Of a DNA stretch of 17,566 bases, positions 9,159 to 16,133 are shown one piece after another. A program made the translations under genes and the position numbers. The DNA is from Acidimicrobiaceae bacterium (GTDB taxonomy: Bacteria; Actinomycetota; Acidimicrobiia; Acidimicrobiales; UBA10347): NCBI GenBank assembly GCA_003485885.1, contig DNHM01000136.1, positions 1 through 17,566 of the forward strand, read 5' to 3'. The notes below the pieces were generated by a model. The model saw only the letters and a list, made by a program, of their open reading frames with translations. It did not search any database and had not been told where the DNA came from. How positions within the stretch are numbered: the first letter of the stretch is position 1; the number at the start of each line of letters is the position of its first letter.

Positions 9159-9186
9159 CCCGTCAACCTAGTCCGGCTCCGACTGC

Positions 9187-9203
9187 GTTCCGCATGGTGG
9201 AAC
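9187..9203. promoter_or_regulatory. IclR-type operator upstream of iclR
   Basis: GTTCCGCATGGTGGAAC on plus (GTTCCACCATGCGGAAC in gene direction) has perfect GTTCC/GGAAC arms. It is placed 28 bases upstream of the regulator's ATG, where it would overlap a promoter or leader. It matches site 1 upstream of fhs at 16 of 17 positions. Autoregulation is the inference. Confidence 0.72.
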
Positions 9204-9241
9204 AGCGATGTGACGTGAATGACAGCGTCCTCCTCGGCTAA

Positions 9242-9379
9242 AGCGGGAAACGGTGTCCGACGAATGTCGGCCCGAGCGGAGCGGAGCTACGCGGTGAGTG
9301 GTTTGGCTGGATGAGCGGGAAACGATGTCCGACGAATGTCGGCCCGAGCGGAGCGGAGCTACACCGTGAGTGGTTTGGC
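9242..9379. repeat. 72-bp-period tandem duplication over the 3' end of the ABC-F gene
   Basis: A 66-base unit occurs at 9242-9307 and 9314-9379 with a 6-base spacer and only about four differences. Each unit runs from AGCGGGAAACG through a CCGAC-GAAT-GTCGG hairpin (9257-9270 and 9329-9342), then a stop codon, and ends in the last codons of the ABC-F gene (AKPLT + V or A + TAG on minus). The right copy is the functional gene end. The left copy is a detached copy of the tail plus hairpin. Confidence 0.9.
9329..9342 (-). terminator. short hairpin after the ABC-F stop codon, duplicated at 9257-9270
   Basis: CCGAC, loop GAAT and GTCGG lie 16 bases after the ABC-F stop. The stem is only 5 bp and no T-run follows, so it is a weak terminator candidate. 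The tandem duplication gives a second copy 72 bases downstream. Apart from this duplication and the operator, 9159-9358 holds nothing I recognise. Confidence 0.4.
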
Positions 9380-10996
9380 GAGCTTGACTCGGTCGATGGC
9401 GTCTGGATTCGAGAGCGCCTGCATGGCATTTTCGTAGTCGGGCAATGAATAGACGGCCCCATCGTCGTTGATCATCACGAATCGGTCGAGTCCTTCGAGG
9501 AAGGTCCGGTCGTGACTTACGGCGATCACCGTGCCGACGAAACTGTCGAGTGCCTGTTCGAGCGCTTCGGATGATTCGATGTCGAGGTTGTCGGTCGGTT
9601 CGTCGAGCAGCAACACATTGTGGCCTTCAAGTTCCATACACAAGATCTCGAGCCGGGCCTTCTGCCCACCCGACAACGTCTCGAACTCCTGGCGGGCATG
9701 GGTTGCCAGGCCGTAACGACCGAGCGCTTTCATGGCCTTCACTTCTTCGGTGACTCGTTCCCGCACGATGTCCAGGGCTTCGCGGCCAAGGAAATCTGGC
9801 CGGTCATTGATCTGGCTGAACGTGCCGATCGAGGTGCGAGGGCCAAGTCCAATGGTGCCTTCGTCGGCCTCGATTTCGCCAGCGAGCGCTCGGAGTAGGT
9901 GGGTTTTGCCGGTGCCGTTCGGTCCGATGAGACCAACCCGTTCGCCGAAGTGGACCTCGTCGGAGAAGGGGAAGAACAGGTCGCCGATGGCAACGTCGAC
10001 CATGTTCACCACCCTTCGAGCTGAGTCGGCACCGCGGAGAGCGACGGTGATCTGCTGGTCGGGCACCGGGGGAGGAGGCGGTCCCTTGGCCACGAACTTC
10101 TCCCACCGGGTCTCGGCTGCATTGGCTTTGGTTGCGTTCTTGAAGTTGGAGGCGGCACGGGCCTTCATGACCTTCATGTGTTTGAAGAGTCGGCGTTCCT
10201 CCTGGTCCCAACGTTTGACAGCATCGCCGAGCAGCGCCTGACGCTTCTCCCGGGCCTCGGGGAACGTGGCATAACTGCCACCGTGGACCCAACAGCCGGA
10301 GCCTTCGAGCACCACAATCTTGGTGGCGACCCGTTCGAGCAACGAACGGTCGTGACTCACCATCAAGATGGTGCTTGGGCAGTTGATGATCTGTTCTTCG
10401 AGCCAGACGCGGGTCGGGATATCGAGATAGTTGTCAGGCTCATCGAGCAGGAGTACGTCGGCACCCGATGTCAGCAGCAGGTCGAGTACGAGCCGTTTGC
10501 GTTCGCCACCGGACAGTTCGCCGACCTTACGAGTTGCAAAGTCTTCGACAGGGGTTTTGATGCTGCGTTCCGCCGCGGCAGCCCATCGGGCTTCGAGCTC
10601 GTAGCCACCGAGATCACCCCAGGTGGTGATGGCCTCGGCGAACTGCATGCCGTCGTCGGTGCCGTCATTCATCGCCTTTTCGGCAGCAACCATGGCTTTG
10701 CCCGCTGCTCGTAGTGCTGGTTCGGCGACGTCGAGCAGCATTTCTCGGAGGCCAGCGCTGGGGTCGCCCATGCCCACGTCCTGGCTCATGGTCAGGAAGG
10801 TTCCACCAATAGATACCTCGCCGCCATCGGCTTCAAGCTCCCCGGACAAGATGCGCAGCACCGTGCTCTTACCGACCCCGTTGGGACCAACAATGGCCGC
10901 ATGGTCGCCTGGCGCAACACCGAAACTGACATCGAAGAACAGGGAGTCAGCTGCCGGCGGTGCGTAGTCGAGCTCAGATACCACGATTGCACTCAC
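9359..10996 (-). CDS. ABC-F family ATPase
   Basis: 545 residues with two ABC domains and no membrane segment, as in ABC-F proteins that act on ribosomes (translation factors or antibiotic-resistance proteins). Domain 1: Walker A GPNGVGKST at 37-45, signature LSGGERKR at 161-168, Walker B LLLDEP at 182-187, switch SHDR at 214-217. A basic charged inter-domain linker (about 245-305, with MKVMKARAASNFKNATK) is followed by a KGPPPPPVP stretch. Domain 2: Walker A GPNGTGKTH at 358-366, signature LSGGQ at 441-445, Walker B LLLDEPTDNLD and SHDR. Domain 1 has DEPDNYLD where DEPTN is usual, and domain 2 has His after GKT. GTG 10996 follows AAGG at a good distance. Divergent from the DUF2087 gene. The subfamily cannot be settled here. 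Confidence 0.92.
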   Translation of the reverse strand: MSAIVVSELDYAPPAADSLFFDVSFGVAPGDHAAIVGPNGVGKSTVLRILSGELEADGGEVSIGGTFLTMSQDVGMGDPSAGLREMLLDVAEPALRAAGKAMVAAEKAMNDGTDDGMQFAEAITTWGDLGGYELEARWAAAAERSIKTPVEDFATRKVGELSGGERKRLVLDLLLTSGADVLLLDEPDNYLDIPTRVWLEEQIINCPSTILMVSHDRSLLERVATKIVVLEGSGCWVHGGSYATFPEAREKRQALLGDAVKRWDQEERRLFKHMKVMKARAASNFKNATKANAAETRWEKFVAKGPPPPPVPDQQITVALRGADSARRVVNMVDVAIGDLFFPFSDEVHFGERVGLIGPNGTGKTHLLRALAGEIEADEGTIGLGPRTSIGTFSQINDRPDFLGREALDIVRERVTEEVKAMKALGRYGLATHARQEFETLSGGQKARLEILCMELEGHNVLLLDEPTDNLDIESSEALEQALDSFVGTVIAVSHDRTFLEGLDRFVMINDDGAVYSLPDYENAMQALSNPDAIDRVKLAKPLTV

Positions 10997-11036
10997 CGGT
11001 TGACCTTATTGGCTGTCGCCGACAAAGCCCGGCGAG

Positions 11037-11048
11037 TAAAACTGTGAC
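11037..11048 (+). promoter_or_regulatory. possible -10 element of a leaderless DUF2087 transcript
   Basis: TAAAAC at 11037-11042 stands 6 bases before ATG 11049, and no Shine-Dalgarno is visible. That spacing is the one seen for leaderless mRNAs in actinobacteria, but the hexamer is imperfect and no -35 box is convincing. Confidence 0.25.
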
Positions 11049-11597
11049 ATGGATGCACCCGTGAGCTCGCAGCAGTTGGTACGGCTCCTTGCCGATGACG
11101 ATCGGTGCAAGATTGCGGCCGCGCTTGTCCTCGCCGGGGAGCCTTTGGCTGCAGCAGAGGTTGCCGAGGCCACCGGTCTCAGCATCCGAGATGTGGTGGA
11201 CAGCGGGTCCCGGCTTGTCAGTGGAGGGCTGCTCGACGGTGACGCAGATTCGTATTCGGTCATCGACGGTGTGTTTCAGCACGCGGCCCGAGCCGAGGCC
11301 CCACCGGCTCCCGTATCAGCGCATTCCGACCAGCCCGACGACGTTGCCCGGGTGCTCGACCTGGTATTCACCGACGGCAAGCTCGTTCAGTGGCCGGCGA
11401 AACGAACCAAACGGCTGCTGGTGCTTGATCATCTCGCCCAACAGTTCGACATTGGCAAGCGTTATAAGGAGATCGAAGTCAACGATCTGTTACGACCGTT
11501 CAACGACGACGTCGCCACCATGCGCCGTTACCTGGTCGACGAACAGTTTCTGGACCGGGGCAACGGGGAGTACTGGCGCTGCGGCGGCACCTTCTAA
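11049..11597 (+). CDS. DUF2087-domain putative transcriptional regulator
   Basis: 182 residues. The N-terminal part (about 5-65) is a predicted winged helix-turn-helix of ArsR-like type: LVRLLADDDRCKIAAALVLAG, then LAAAEVAEATGLSIRDV. A loop rich in Ala and Pro leads to the DUF2087 domain (about 95-182), with the family pattern DGKLVQWPAKRTKRLLVLDHLAQQF, KRYKEIEVNDLLRPFNDDVATMRRYLVDE and a GEYWRCGGTF end. DUF2087 proteins are usually taken as regulators, with unknown effector and target. It is divergent from the ABC-F gene with a 52-base gap that must hold both promoters. Confidence 0.85.
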   Translation: MDAPVSSQQLVRLLADDDRCKIAAALVLAGEPLAAAEVAEATGLSIRDVVDSGSRLVSGGLLDGDADSYSVIDGVFQHAARAEAPPAPVSAHSDQPDDVARVLDLVFTDGKLVQWPAKRTKRLLVLDHLAQQFDIGKRYKEIEVNDLLRPFNDDVATMRRYLVDEQFLDRGNGEYWRCGGTF

Positions 11598-11676
11598 CGA
11601 ACCGGTGCCAGGCACGCGTTCGTTATGCCCATGAGCGATATGACCGGTTCAACCGTGCTACTTGTTATCGACGCGA

Positions 11677-12308
11677 TCAGCTGCTGGCACGGTGAGCCAG
11701 GAGTGTTGCGTGATCGAGCGGGCGTTGACCTTCTGATGGGCCTTGGACGCCGATCTTGAAGTCGTCGAACCCGGCGGCTTGCATCGTGCTCACGATGGTG
11801 TCGGGGAAAGTTCGTAGGCGGTTGTGACCTTGTGGTCGAAAGGCGACCCATGCCTCTCGGCCGAGTTTGCGGCGAAGAACGACACCAGGGCAGGGGCGCC
11901 GGGCTTGAACACTCGGGCGAACTCGCTGAAGGCATTGTCGAGTGCGTCGACTGGCATGTGAATCAGGGAGTACCGAGACATGACTCCAGCGAATGCGGAA
12001 TCAGCAACGGCTAACGCGGTGATGTCACCCACCTCGAACGTCAACTCAGGAAACAAGCGCTGCGCCTTCAAGACCATGGCTGGTGTGATGTCATATCCAA
12101 CGACATTCAAACCGAGCTGGGCCAGATGGTTGGTGACGAATCCGGGCCCACATCCGAGATCAGCAACCAGGCCGTCGCCAACGGCAGCTTGTTTGGCAAA
12201 CTCTGCGGTCCACTCACGGCGGAGTCTGTCGTTATCGAGACCACCACGATTGACCTCTGTATACAGGTCAACCGAAGCGTCGTACGAGTCTCGGACGTCG
12301 TCGATCAC
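11677..12308 (-). pseudogene. SAM-dependent methyltransferase, frameshifted near the C-terminus
   Basis: A class I methyltransferase starts at GTG 12308, with SAM motif I ADLGCGPG at 49-56, a GYDITP acidic motif II, the DITAL motif and a DNAFSEFARVFKPGA segment. The frame runs through KVTTAYELSP and then stops at 11790 (172 residues). Reading the next frame from 11802 continues with DTIVSTMQAAGFDDFKI and ends LDHATLLAHRASS at 11677, exactly what the family needs to complete the fold (about 209 residues in total). One base is missing, next to the CCCC run (11803-11806, GGGG on plus). It could be a real mutation or a sequencing error. It is the third gene after the dioxygenase and rhodanese, 23 bases after the latter. 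Substrate unknown. Confidence 0.8.
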
Positions 12309-12331
12309 TCGCGGACCGCGGCCGTGTCTTG

Positions 12332-13939
12332 TTAGGTGAAGGTGGGAAAGCTGACGGTGGGGTCGCGGTCGAGCTGTTCGACGAGTGCGATCTCCCAGGT
12401 CAGGTAGTCGCGCATATGTTGCTCGACGACATCACCTTCGTGGTCATAGGGCTTGTACCAAACGTCGTTTGCGTCGGTGGTGGCTCGGTCGAAGCCGGGT
12501 TCCATGTCGTAACCAGCATGGCGCCAGCCCTTGTTGCCAGCGGCGAGCGCAACGACGGTGGTCTTTGGCCACAGCGATTGGGCTTCGGGGACAGCAAGTT
12601 TGGCCAGTTGGCCGTCAGACGCGGTGATCGCCAGGTACTCGGTGTCGCCGATGGCTTCTCGAGCCTGCTCAAGCCGGCTGCGCACGCCCCACCACGCGCC
12701 AGGGATGTGACCACGTTTGCGGAACTTCAGACTGGAGCCGATGTCGAGCACGGTGGTGGTGTCGGGATGATCGTTCAGCCGCTCGGCAAGTTCGGCAACC
12801 TTCACGATCGGCGCCGCAGGCACCGGCTGACGGGTGCCCGGGCCACTTCCCAACGGATGTCCTTCGATGCCGCCAGCTAACACCACTGCGTCGGACCAGC
12901 CGAGCTGCTGCAGCCACGATGCGGTCATCGTGGCTCGCACGCCATTGTCATCAACAAGTACAAGTCGGGCATTGCGGGTGGCGACGTATTCATCGGTTGC
13001 CTGCACGAGCTGACCTCCGGGAGCAGAGACGCTGCCCTCGATGTGGCCTTCGTTGAACTCCTCGGGTGTGCGAACGTCGAGCACGTAGGTCGTGCGCTGC
13101 GGGTCAGCCCGCCATCGTGCTAACTCGTTTGCACCGATCTCGTGCACGTTGAATCGTTTGCCCACAGCAGCGGCTGCAGCGGTCGACCACTTCTCCGAAT
13201 CGTCCGACGGATCGGGTGCATGCGTCTCGTGGCCACGGGCAACTTCGTAACCGGCGAGTTCCCATCCCATAGTGCCGTTCTCCAGTGCGACCACGCGGTT
13301 CTCGATGCCGGCATTGATCAACGACTGGGTCCCAATGATGCTGCGGGTGCGTCCGGCACAGTTGACGACGACGAGCGTGTCGGAGTCTGGTGCCATCTCC
13401 TTCACCCGATGCACGAGTTCGGCCCCGGGGCAGTCGACTCCGGTTGGGATGCTCATGTTGCGATACTCGTTCATCGGCCGTGAGTCGAGAATGACCATGT
13501 CGGCGTCGGCGTCGATCAGAGCTTTCAGCTCGGCGGCAGGCATACGTGGCGTGTCATAGGTGTGTTCGACGTACTCGCCGAAGGCCTTCGATGGCACATT
13601 GACACCGGCGTAGAGTTCCCCGCCATGTGCTGCCCATCCGGCAGTGCCATCTTCGAGGACGTGGCAGTTCGTGTAGCCGAGCGAGGTAGCCACGGCAGCA
13701 GCTCGGGTGGCCAATTCGGGGTCGTCGCTGTCGGGCCCAGCATCGCACCAGACGATGCGGGTCGACAGGCGGGGCACGAGCCCAGGCATGACCAGCTCAA
13801 GTGACGACAGCGGAATACATCCGGCATGAAAGAGGTGCGAGTCGAAGTAGACGCCCTGCTCGCGGGCATCGAGGACGGCGAGTTCCTGACCGTCGAGGAT
13901 CCACTCGGTGAGGGTCTCGGAAGAGATGACGGCAGTCAT
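12332..13939 (-). CDS. four-domain rhodanese-like sulfurtransferase
   Basis: 535 residues made of four consecutive rhodanese folds at about 5-110, 133-237, 263-365 and 377-480, each ending in a G-W or G-G type motif (GTAGW, GTMGW, AGGIEG, GNKGW). Only two active-site loops have the sulfur-carrying Cys: Cys65 in WCDAGPD and Cys194 in NCAGRTRS, the latter canonical. Domain 3 has VDDNGVRA and domain 4 TASDGQLA, so both have lost the Cys and are probably structural or binding modules. Likely cytosolic (no signal peptide). The ATG at 13939 overlaps the stop of the dioxygenase-like gene (TGATG), so the two are translationally coupled and probably work on the same sulfur compound. An upstream in-frame extension to 14062 lies inside the dioxygenase gene and is not used. 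Confidence 0.9.
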   Translation of the reverse strand: MTAVISSETLTEWILDGQELAVLDAREQGVYFDSHLFHAGCIPLSSLELVMPGLVPRLSTRIVWCDAGPDSDDPELATRAAAVATSLGYTNCHVLEDGTAGWAAHGGELYAGVNVPSKAFGEYVEHTYDTPRMPAAELKALIDADADMVILDSRPMNEYRNMSIPTGVDCPGAELVHRVKEMAPDSDTLVVVNCAGRTRSIIGTQSLINAGIENRVVALENGTMGWELAGYEVARGHETHAPDPSDDSEKWSTAAAAAVGKRFNVHEIGANELARWRADPQRTTYVLDVRTPEEFNEGHIEGSVSAPGGQLVQATDEYVATRNARLVLVDDNGVRATMTASWLQQLGWSDAVVLAGGIEGHPLGSGPGTRQPVPAAPIVKVAELAERLNDHPDTTTVLDIGSSLKFRKRGHIPGAWWGVRSRLEQAREAIGDTEYLAITASDGQLAKLAVPEAQSLWPKTTVVALAAGNKGWRHAGYDMEPGFDRATTDANDVWYKPYDHEGDVVEQHMRDYLTWEIALVEQLDRDPTVSFPTFT

Positions 13940-14517
13940 CAGCAGCTTTGTAGGTCGCGGGCTTCGCGGATGCCGCTGATGCTGCTGAAGATCTTCCAGT
14001 TGTCTTCTTTCGGGTTGTAGTACTCGCGCTCGTCGAGGCGTTCGAGTGCGAGTCCGTAGCAATGGAAGTTCAACGCGGGGCCGTCGATGTGGATCGAATG
14101 CAGGTCGTCGGGAAGCATCGCAACACCCGTGCCGGCCTGAACCATGTGATCGTCGATCTGGTTCACGCCTTCGTCGGTGCGCTCGAAGAACCGGTTGTGT
14201 TCCTGGCCATCGAAGCCTACGACCACCGCCCAGGTGGTGTGGTTGTGCACGGGAGTCTCGACCTGGCCACGACTGGACTGGGCGTACAGCGCGAAACGAT
14301 CGTCGCCATCTTGCGCGAGCCGGTACATGAAGCTGGTGGTCTTCTCGTCGGGCCCTGGCTTGGGGAAGTCCTCGAGCGGAAACAGGTCCCGGTGTGAACT
14401 CAGTTCAACCAGACGATCACGGATCGCCTGAACCCCTTCGCGTGTAACGCCGAGGTCGGCTTCGATCTGGCGGATGTCATCCATCGCGGCATGTACGGCA
14501 TCGGTGCGAGCTTGCAT
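13939..14517 (-). CDS. cysteine dioxygenase family thiol dioxygenase (cupin)
   Basis: 192 residues, the length of bacterial cysteine/3-mercaptopropionate dioxygenases, iron enzymes that turn a thiol into a sulfinic acid with O2. The cupin motif PVHNHTTW gives His91 and His93 as iron ligands and His140 in DDLHSIH is the third. Arg66 in FMYRLA is where carboxylate-binding Arg is found in the family. NFHCYG at 150-155 replaces the usual Ser-His-Tyr triad by Asn150-His152-Tyr154. GTAGGAG stands 7 bases before ATG 14517, a good ribosome site. First gene of an operon with the rhodanese and methyltransferase. Whether the thiol is cysteine, 3-mercaptopropionate or another cannot be told; the changed triad argues for checking. 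Confidence 0.85.
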   Translation of the reverse strand: MQARTDAVHAAMDDIRQIEADLGVTREGVQAIRDRLVELSSHRDLFPLEDFPKPGPDEKTTSFMYRLAQDGDDRFALYAQSSRGQVETPVHNHTTWAVVVGFDGQEHNRFFERTDEGVNQIDDHMVQAGTGVAMLPDDLHSIHIDGPALNFHCYGLALERLDEREYYNPKEDNWKIFSSISGIREARDLQSC

Positions 14518-14524
14518 GGGCTTC

Positions 14525-14531
14525 TCCTACT
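14525..14531 (-). promoter_or_regulatory. Shine-Dalgarno of the thiol dioxygenase gene
   Basis: GTAGGAG on the minus strand lies 7 bases before the ATG at 14517 and supports that start. The rest of the 301-base gap up to 14818 must contain the promoters of both divergent operons. I see no RNA gene, operator palindrome or convincing small gene in it. Confidence 0.7.
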
Positions 14532-14806
14532 GGTGTTCCCTCTAGCTTCCCACGAACAGAAGCGTGGTATCGAATATGGGCGTACGTCGAGCATAGGTGG
14601 ACGTAATCTCGGCACCGAGTAGTTGGCGTTCTTCGGCCCCTCCGTTGTGACGGCGATGGGGACCAGTGCCAGTCAGCAGGCAAGTGCATGCGGTCGTTCG
14701 TGGCCACTGCCCGATCGCGAGCGGTTGCCCAGGCGGCGAGGCAGGTGGCGAGGGCGACAGTGAAGCCGCTAGCACTTCGACCACGCTGCAACATGCATGC
14801 ATCGCG

Positions 14807-14818
14807 TATCGTGGCTGA
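14807..14818 (+). promoter_or_regulatory. possible -10 element for leaderless CoA transferase mRNA
   Basis: TATCGT (14807-14812) fits TANNNT and stands exactly 6 bases before ATG 14819, with no Shine-Dalgarno between. This is the pattern of leaderless transcripts in actinobacteria. No clear -35 box is present, so confidence is limited. Confidence 0.35.
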
Positions 14819-16012
14819 ATGTCTTTCGAGAGCACCGGCCCACTAGCCGGCATCCGAGTTGTTGACCTGTGCACGGTGGTGATGGCGCCAATGGCAGCCC
14901 GCATTCTGGGCGACCTAGGGGCCGACGTCGTCAAGGTCGAAGGTGCCGACTCAGACTTCATGCGCGACTTCGTGCCAAAGAAAAACCCGGGCATGGGTGG
15001 CATCACCATGAACCTGCATCGCAACAAACGCAGCATGATGCTCGACCTCAAGTCTGAAGCTGGACATCGAGCGATGCTCGATCTGGTGGCCAGCAGCGAG
15101 GTCTTCATGTCGAACATGCGACCCGCGGCCTTGGAGCGACTGAATCTGGCACCTGATGACCTACTCGCGGTGCAACCCGAGCTCGTGTATTGCGGCGCTG
15201 TTGGCTTCGGCTCCGATGGGCCCTATGCCGGGCGAGCAGCGTACGACGATGTGATCCAGTCGGTATCGGGTATGGCCACCATGCGTAGCTGGTCGGGCGA
15301 AGATCCTGCGCTCGTGTCATCGACGATCGCCGACAAGATTGCGGCTCTGCACATTGTGTATGCCGTGCTTGCGGGTCTGGTGCGGAAAGGAGCGACCGGC
15401 AAGGGCGACGTAATCGAGGTACCGATGGCCGAAGCGCTGGCATCGTTCAACCTGGTTGAACACCTCAACGGGCATACCTTCGAACCCAAGCTTGAGCCGT
15501 TCAGCTATCAGCGACTGCAGACCGAACACCGTCGACCACAGCGATCTGTCGATGGGTGGGTGCACTTGTTGCCGTACAGCACCAAGAACTACTTCGACAT
15601 CTTCGTCGAATGCGGGCGCCCCGAGTTGGTCGACGATGAACGTTTTGCCACGGTGAACAGTCGTGTCGCCAACATCAATGCGCTCTACGGGTTGGTGCAC
15701 GAGTTCGCCGGCAGCAAGACCACTGCCGAGTGGATGGCCTTCGCCAAAGCGAATTCGATTCCGTGTATGCCGGTGAACGAGTTGAGCGAACTCGAGAACG
15801 ATCCTCATTTCGCTGCCGTTGGCTTGTTCGAACCTGCCGAGCATCCGACCGAGGGCAGCTACCGGGTGGTTAAAGACCCTGTCAGTTTTGCATCAGACGA
15901 CTCGCCGACGCTGCGCCGTCATGCCCCCCACGTGGGCCAACACACCGCCGAAATGCTCACCGAACTCGGGTGGTCACCCGATGACATCGCCACGGTGACC
16001 GCGGATTCTTGA
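14819..16012 (+). CDS. class III CoA transferase (CaiB/BaiF/formyl-CoA transferase family)
   Basis: 397 residues, typical for the family, which moves CoA between carboxylic acids in the cytosol through an aspartyl-CoA thioester. The opening GPLAGIRVVDLCTVVMAPMA, then LGDLGADVVKVE, then NLHRNKRSMMLDLKS are classic. The catalytic Asp is Asp143 in the AAYDDVIQSVSG motif. The C-terminal region with HVGQHTAEMLTELGWSPDDI is complete. Family members serve carnitine, oxalate, mesaconate, sulfinopropionate and many other acids; sequence alone does not tell which. It is divergent from the thiol dioxygenase operon across a 301-base gap, so a linked role in CoA activation of a sulfinic or thiol acid is possible but unproven. 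Confidence 0.93.
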   Translation: MSFESTGPLAGIRVVDLCTVVMAPMAARILGDLGADVVKVEGADSDFMRDFVPKKNPGMGGITMNLHRNKRSMMLDLKSEAGHRAMLDLVASSEVFMSNMRPAALERLNLAPDDLLAVQPELVYCGAVGFGSDGPYAGRAAYDDVIQSVSGMATMRSWSGEDPALVSSTIADKIAALHIVYAVLAGLVRKGATGKGDVIEVPMAEALASFNLVEHLNGHTFEPKLEPFSYQRLQTEHRRPQRSVDGWVHLLPYSTKNYFDIFVECGRPELVDDERFATVNSRVANINALYGLVHEFAGSKTTAEWMAFAKANSIPCMPVNELSELENDPHFAAVGLFEPAEHPTEGSYRVVKDPVSFASDDSPTLRRHAPHVGQHTAEMLTELGWSPDDIATVTADS

Positions 16013-16015
16013 ATC

Positions 16016-16032
16016 GTGACAGACCAGGTCAC
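16016..16032. terminator. weak hairpin after the CoA transferase
   Basis: GTGAC, loop AGACCAG and GTCAC lie 3 bases after the stop at 16012. The stem is only 5 bp and lacks a T-run. The 120-base gap to the next gene otherwise shows only a small CGGT-CAC-ACCG repeat at 16088-16098. Confidence 0.3.
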
Positions 16033-16133
16033 TGGGTAGCCATAACCCGACTCAAGATTCCGGTATGGCTTGGCCTGTTTGTGTGAGCGGTCACACCGGG
16101 AACCAGCACGGTATTCATAACGTCAGAGTAGAT

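Noticed and set aside
11605..11615. GTGCCAGGCAC palindrome between the DUF2087 and methyltransferase genes
   Set aside because: Resembles dispersed palindromes seen in many genomes, but only this single copy was noticed here. Too short to call a repeat or terminator.
11796..11812. Programmed -1 ribosomal frameshift in the methyltransferase
   Set aside because: The bases CTT TCC CCG do not form an X-XXY-YYZ slippery heptamer in the zero frame, so mutation or sequencing error is simpler.
13940..14062. Longer N-terminus of the rhodanese protein
   Set aside because: It is an Arg-rich shadow within the 3' end of the dioxygenase gene. The ATG at 13939 is coupled by a TGATG overlap.
14477..14794. 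Minus-strand open frames in the gap before the CoA transferase
   Set aside because: One overlaps the start of the dioxygenase gene, the other runs into the transferase. Composition is Arg/Ser-rich and no ribosome site is seen.
15317..15844. 175-residue minus-strand open frame inside the CoA transferase gene
   Set aside because: Antisense shadow of a conserved gene.
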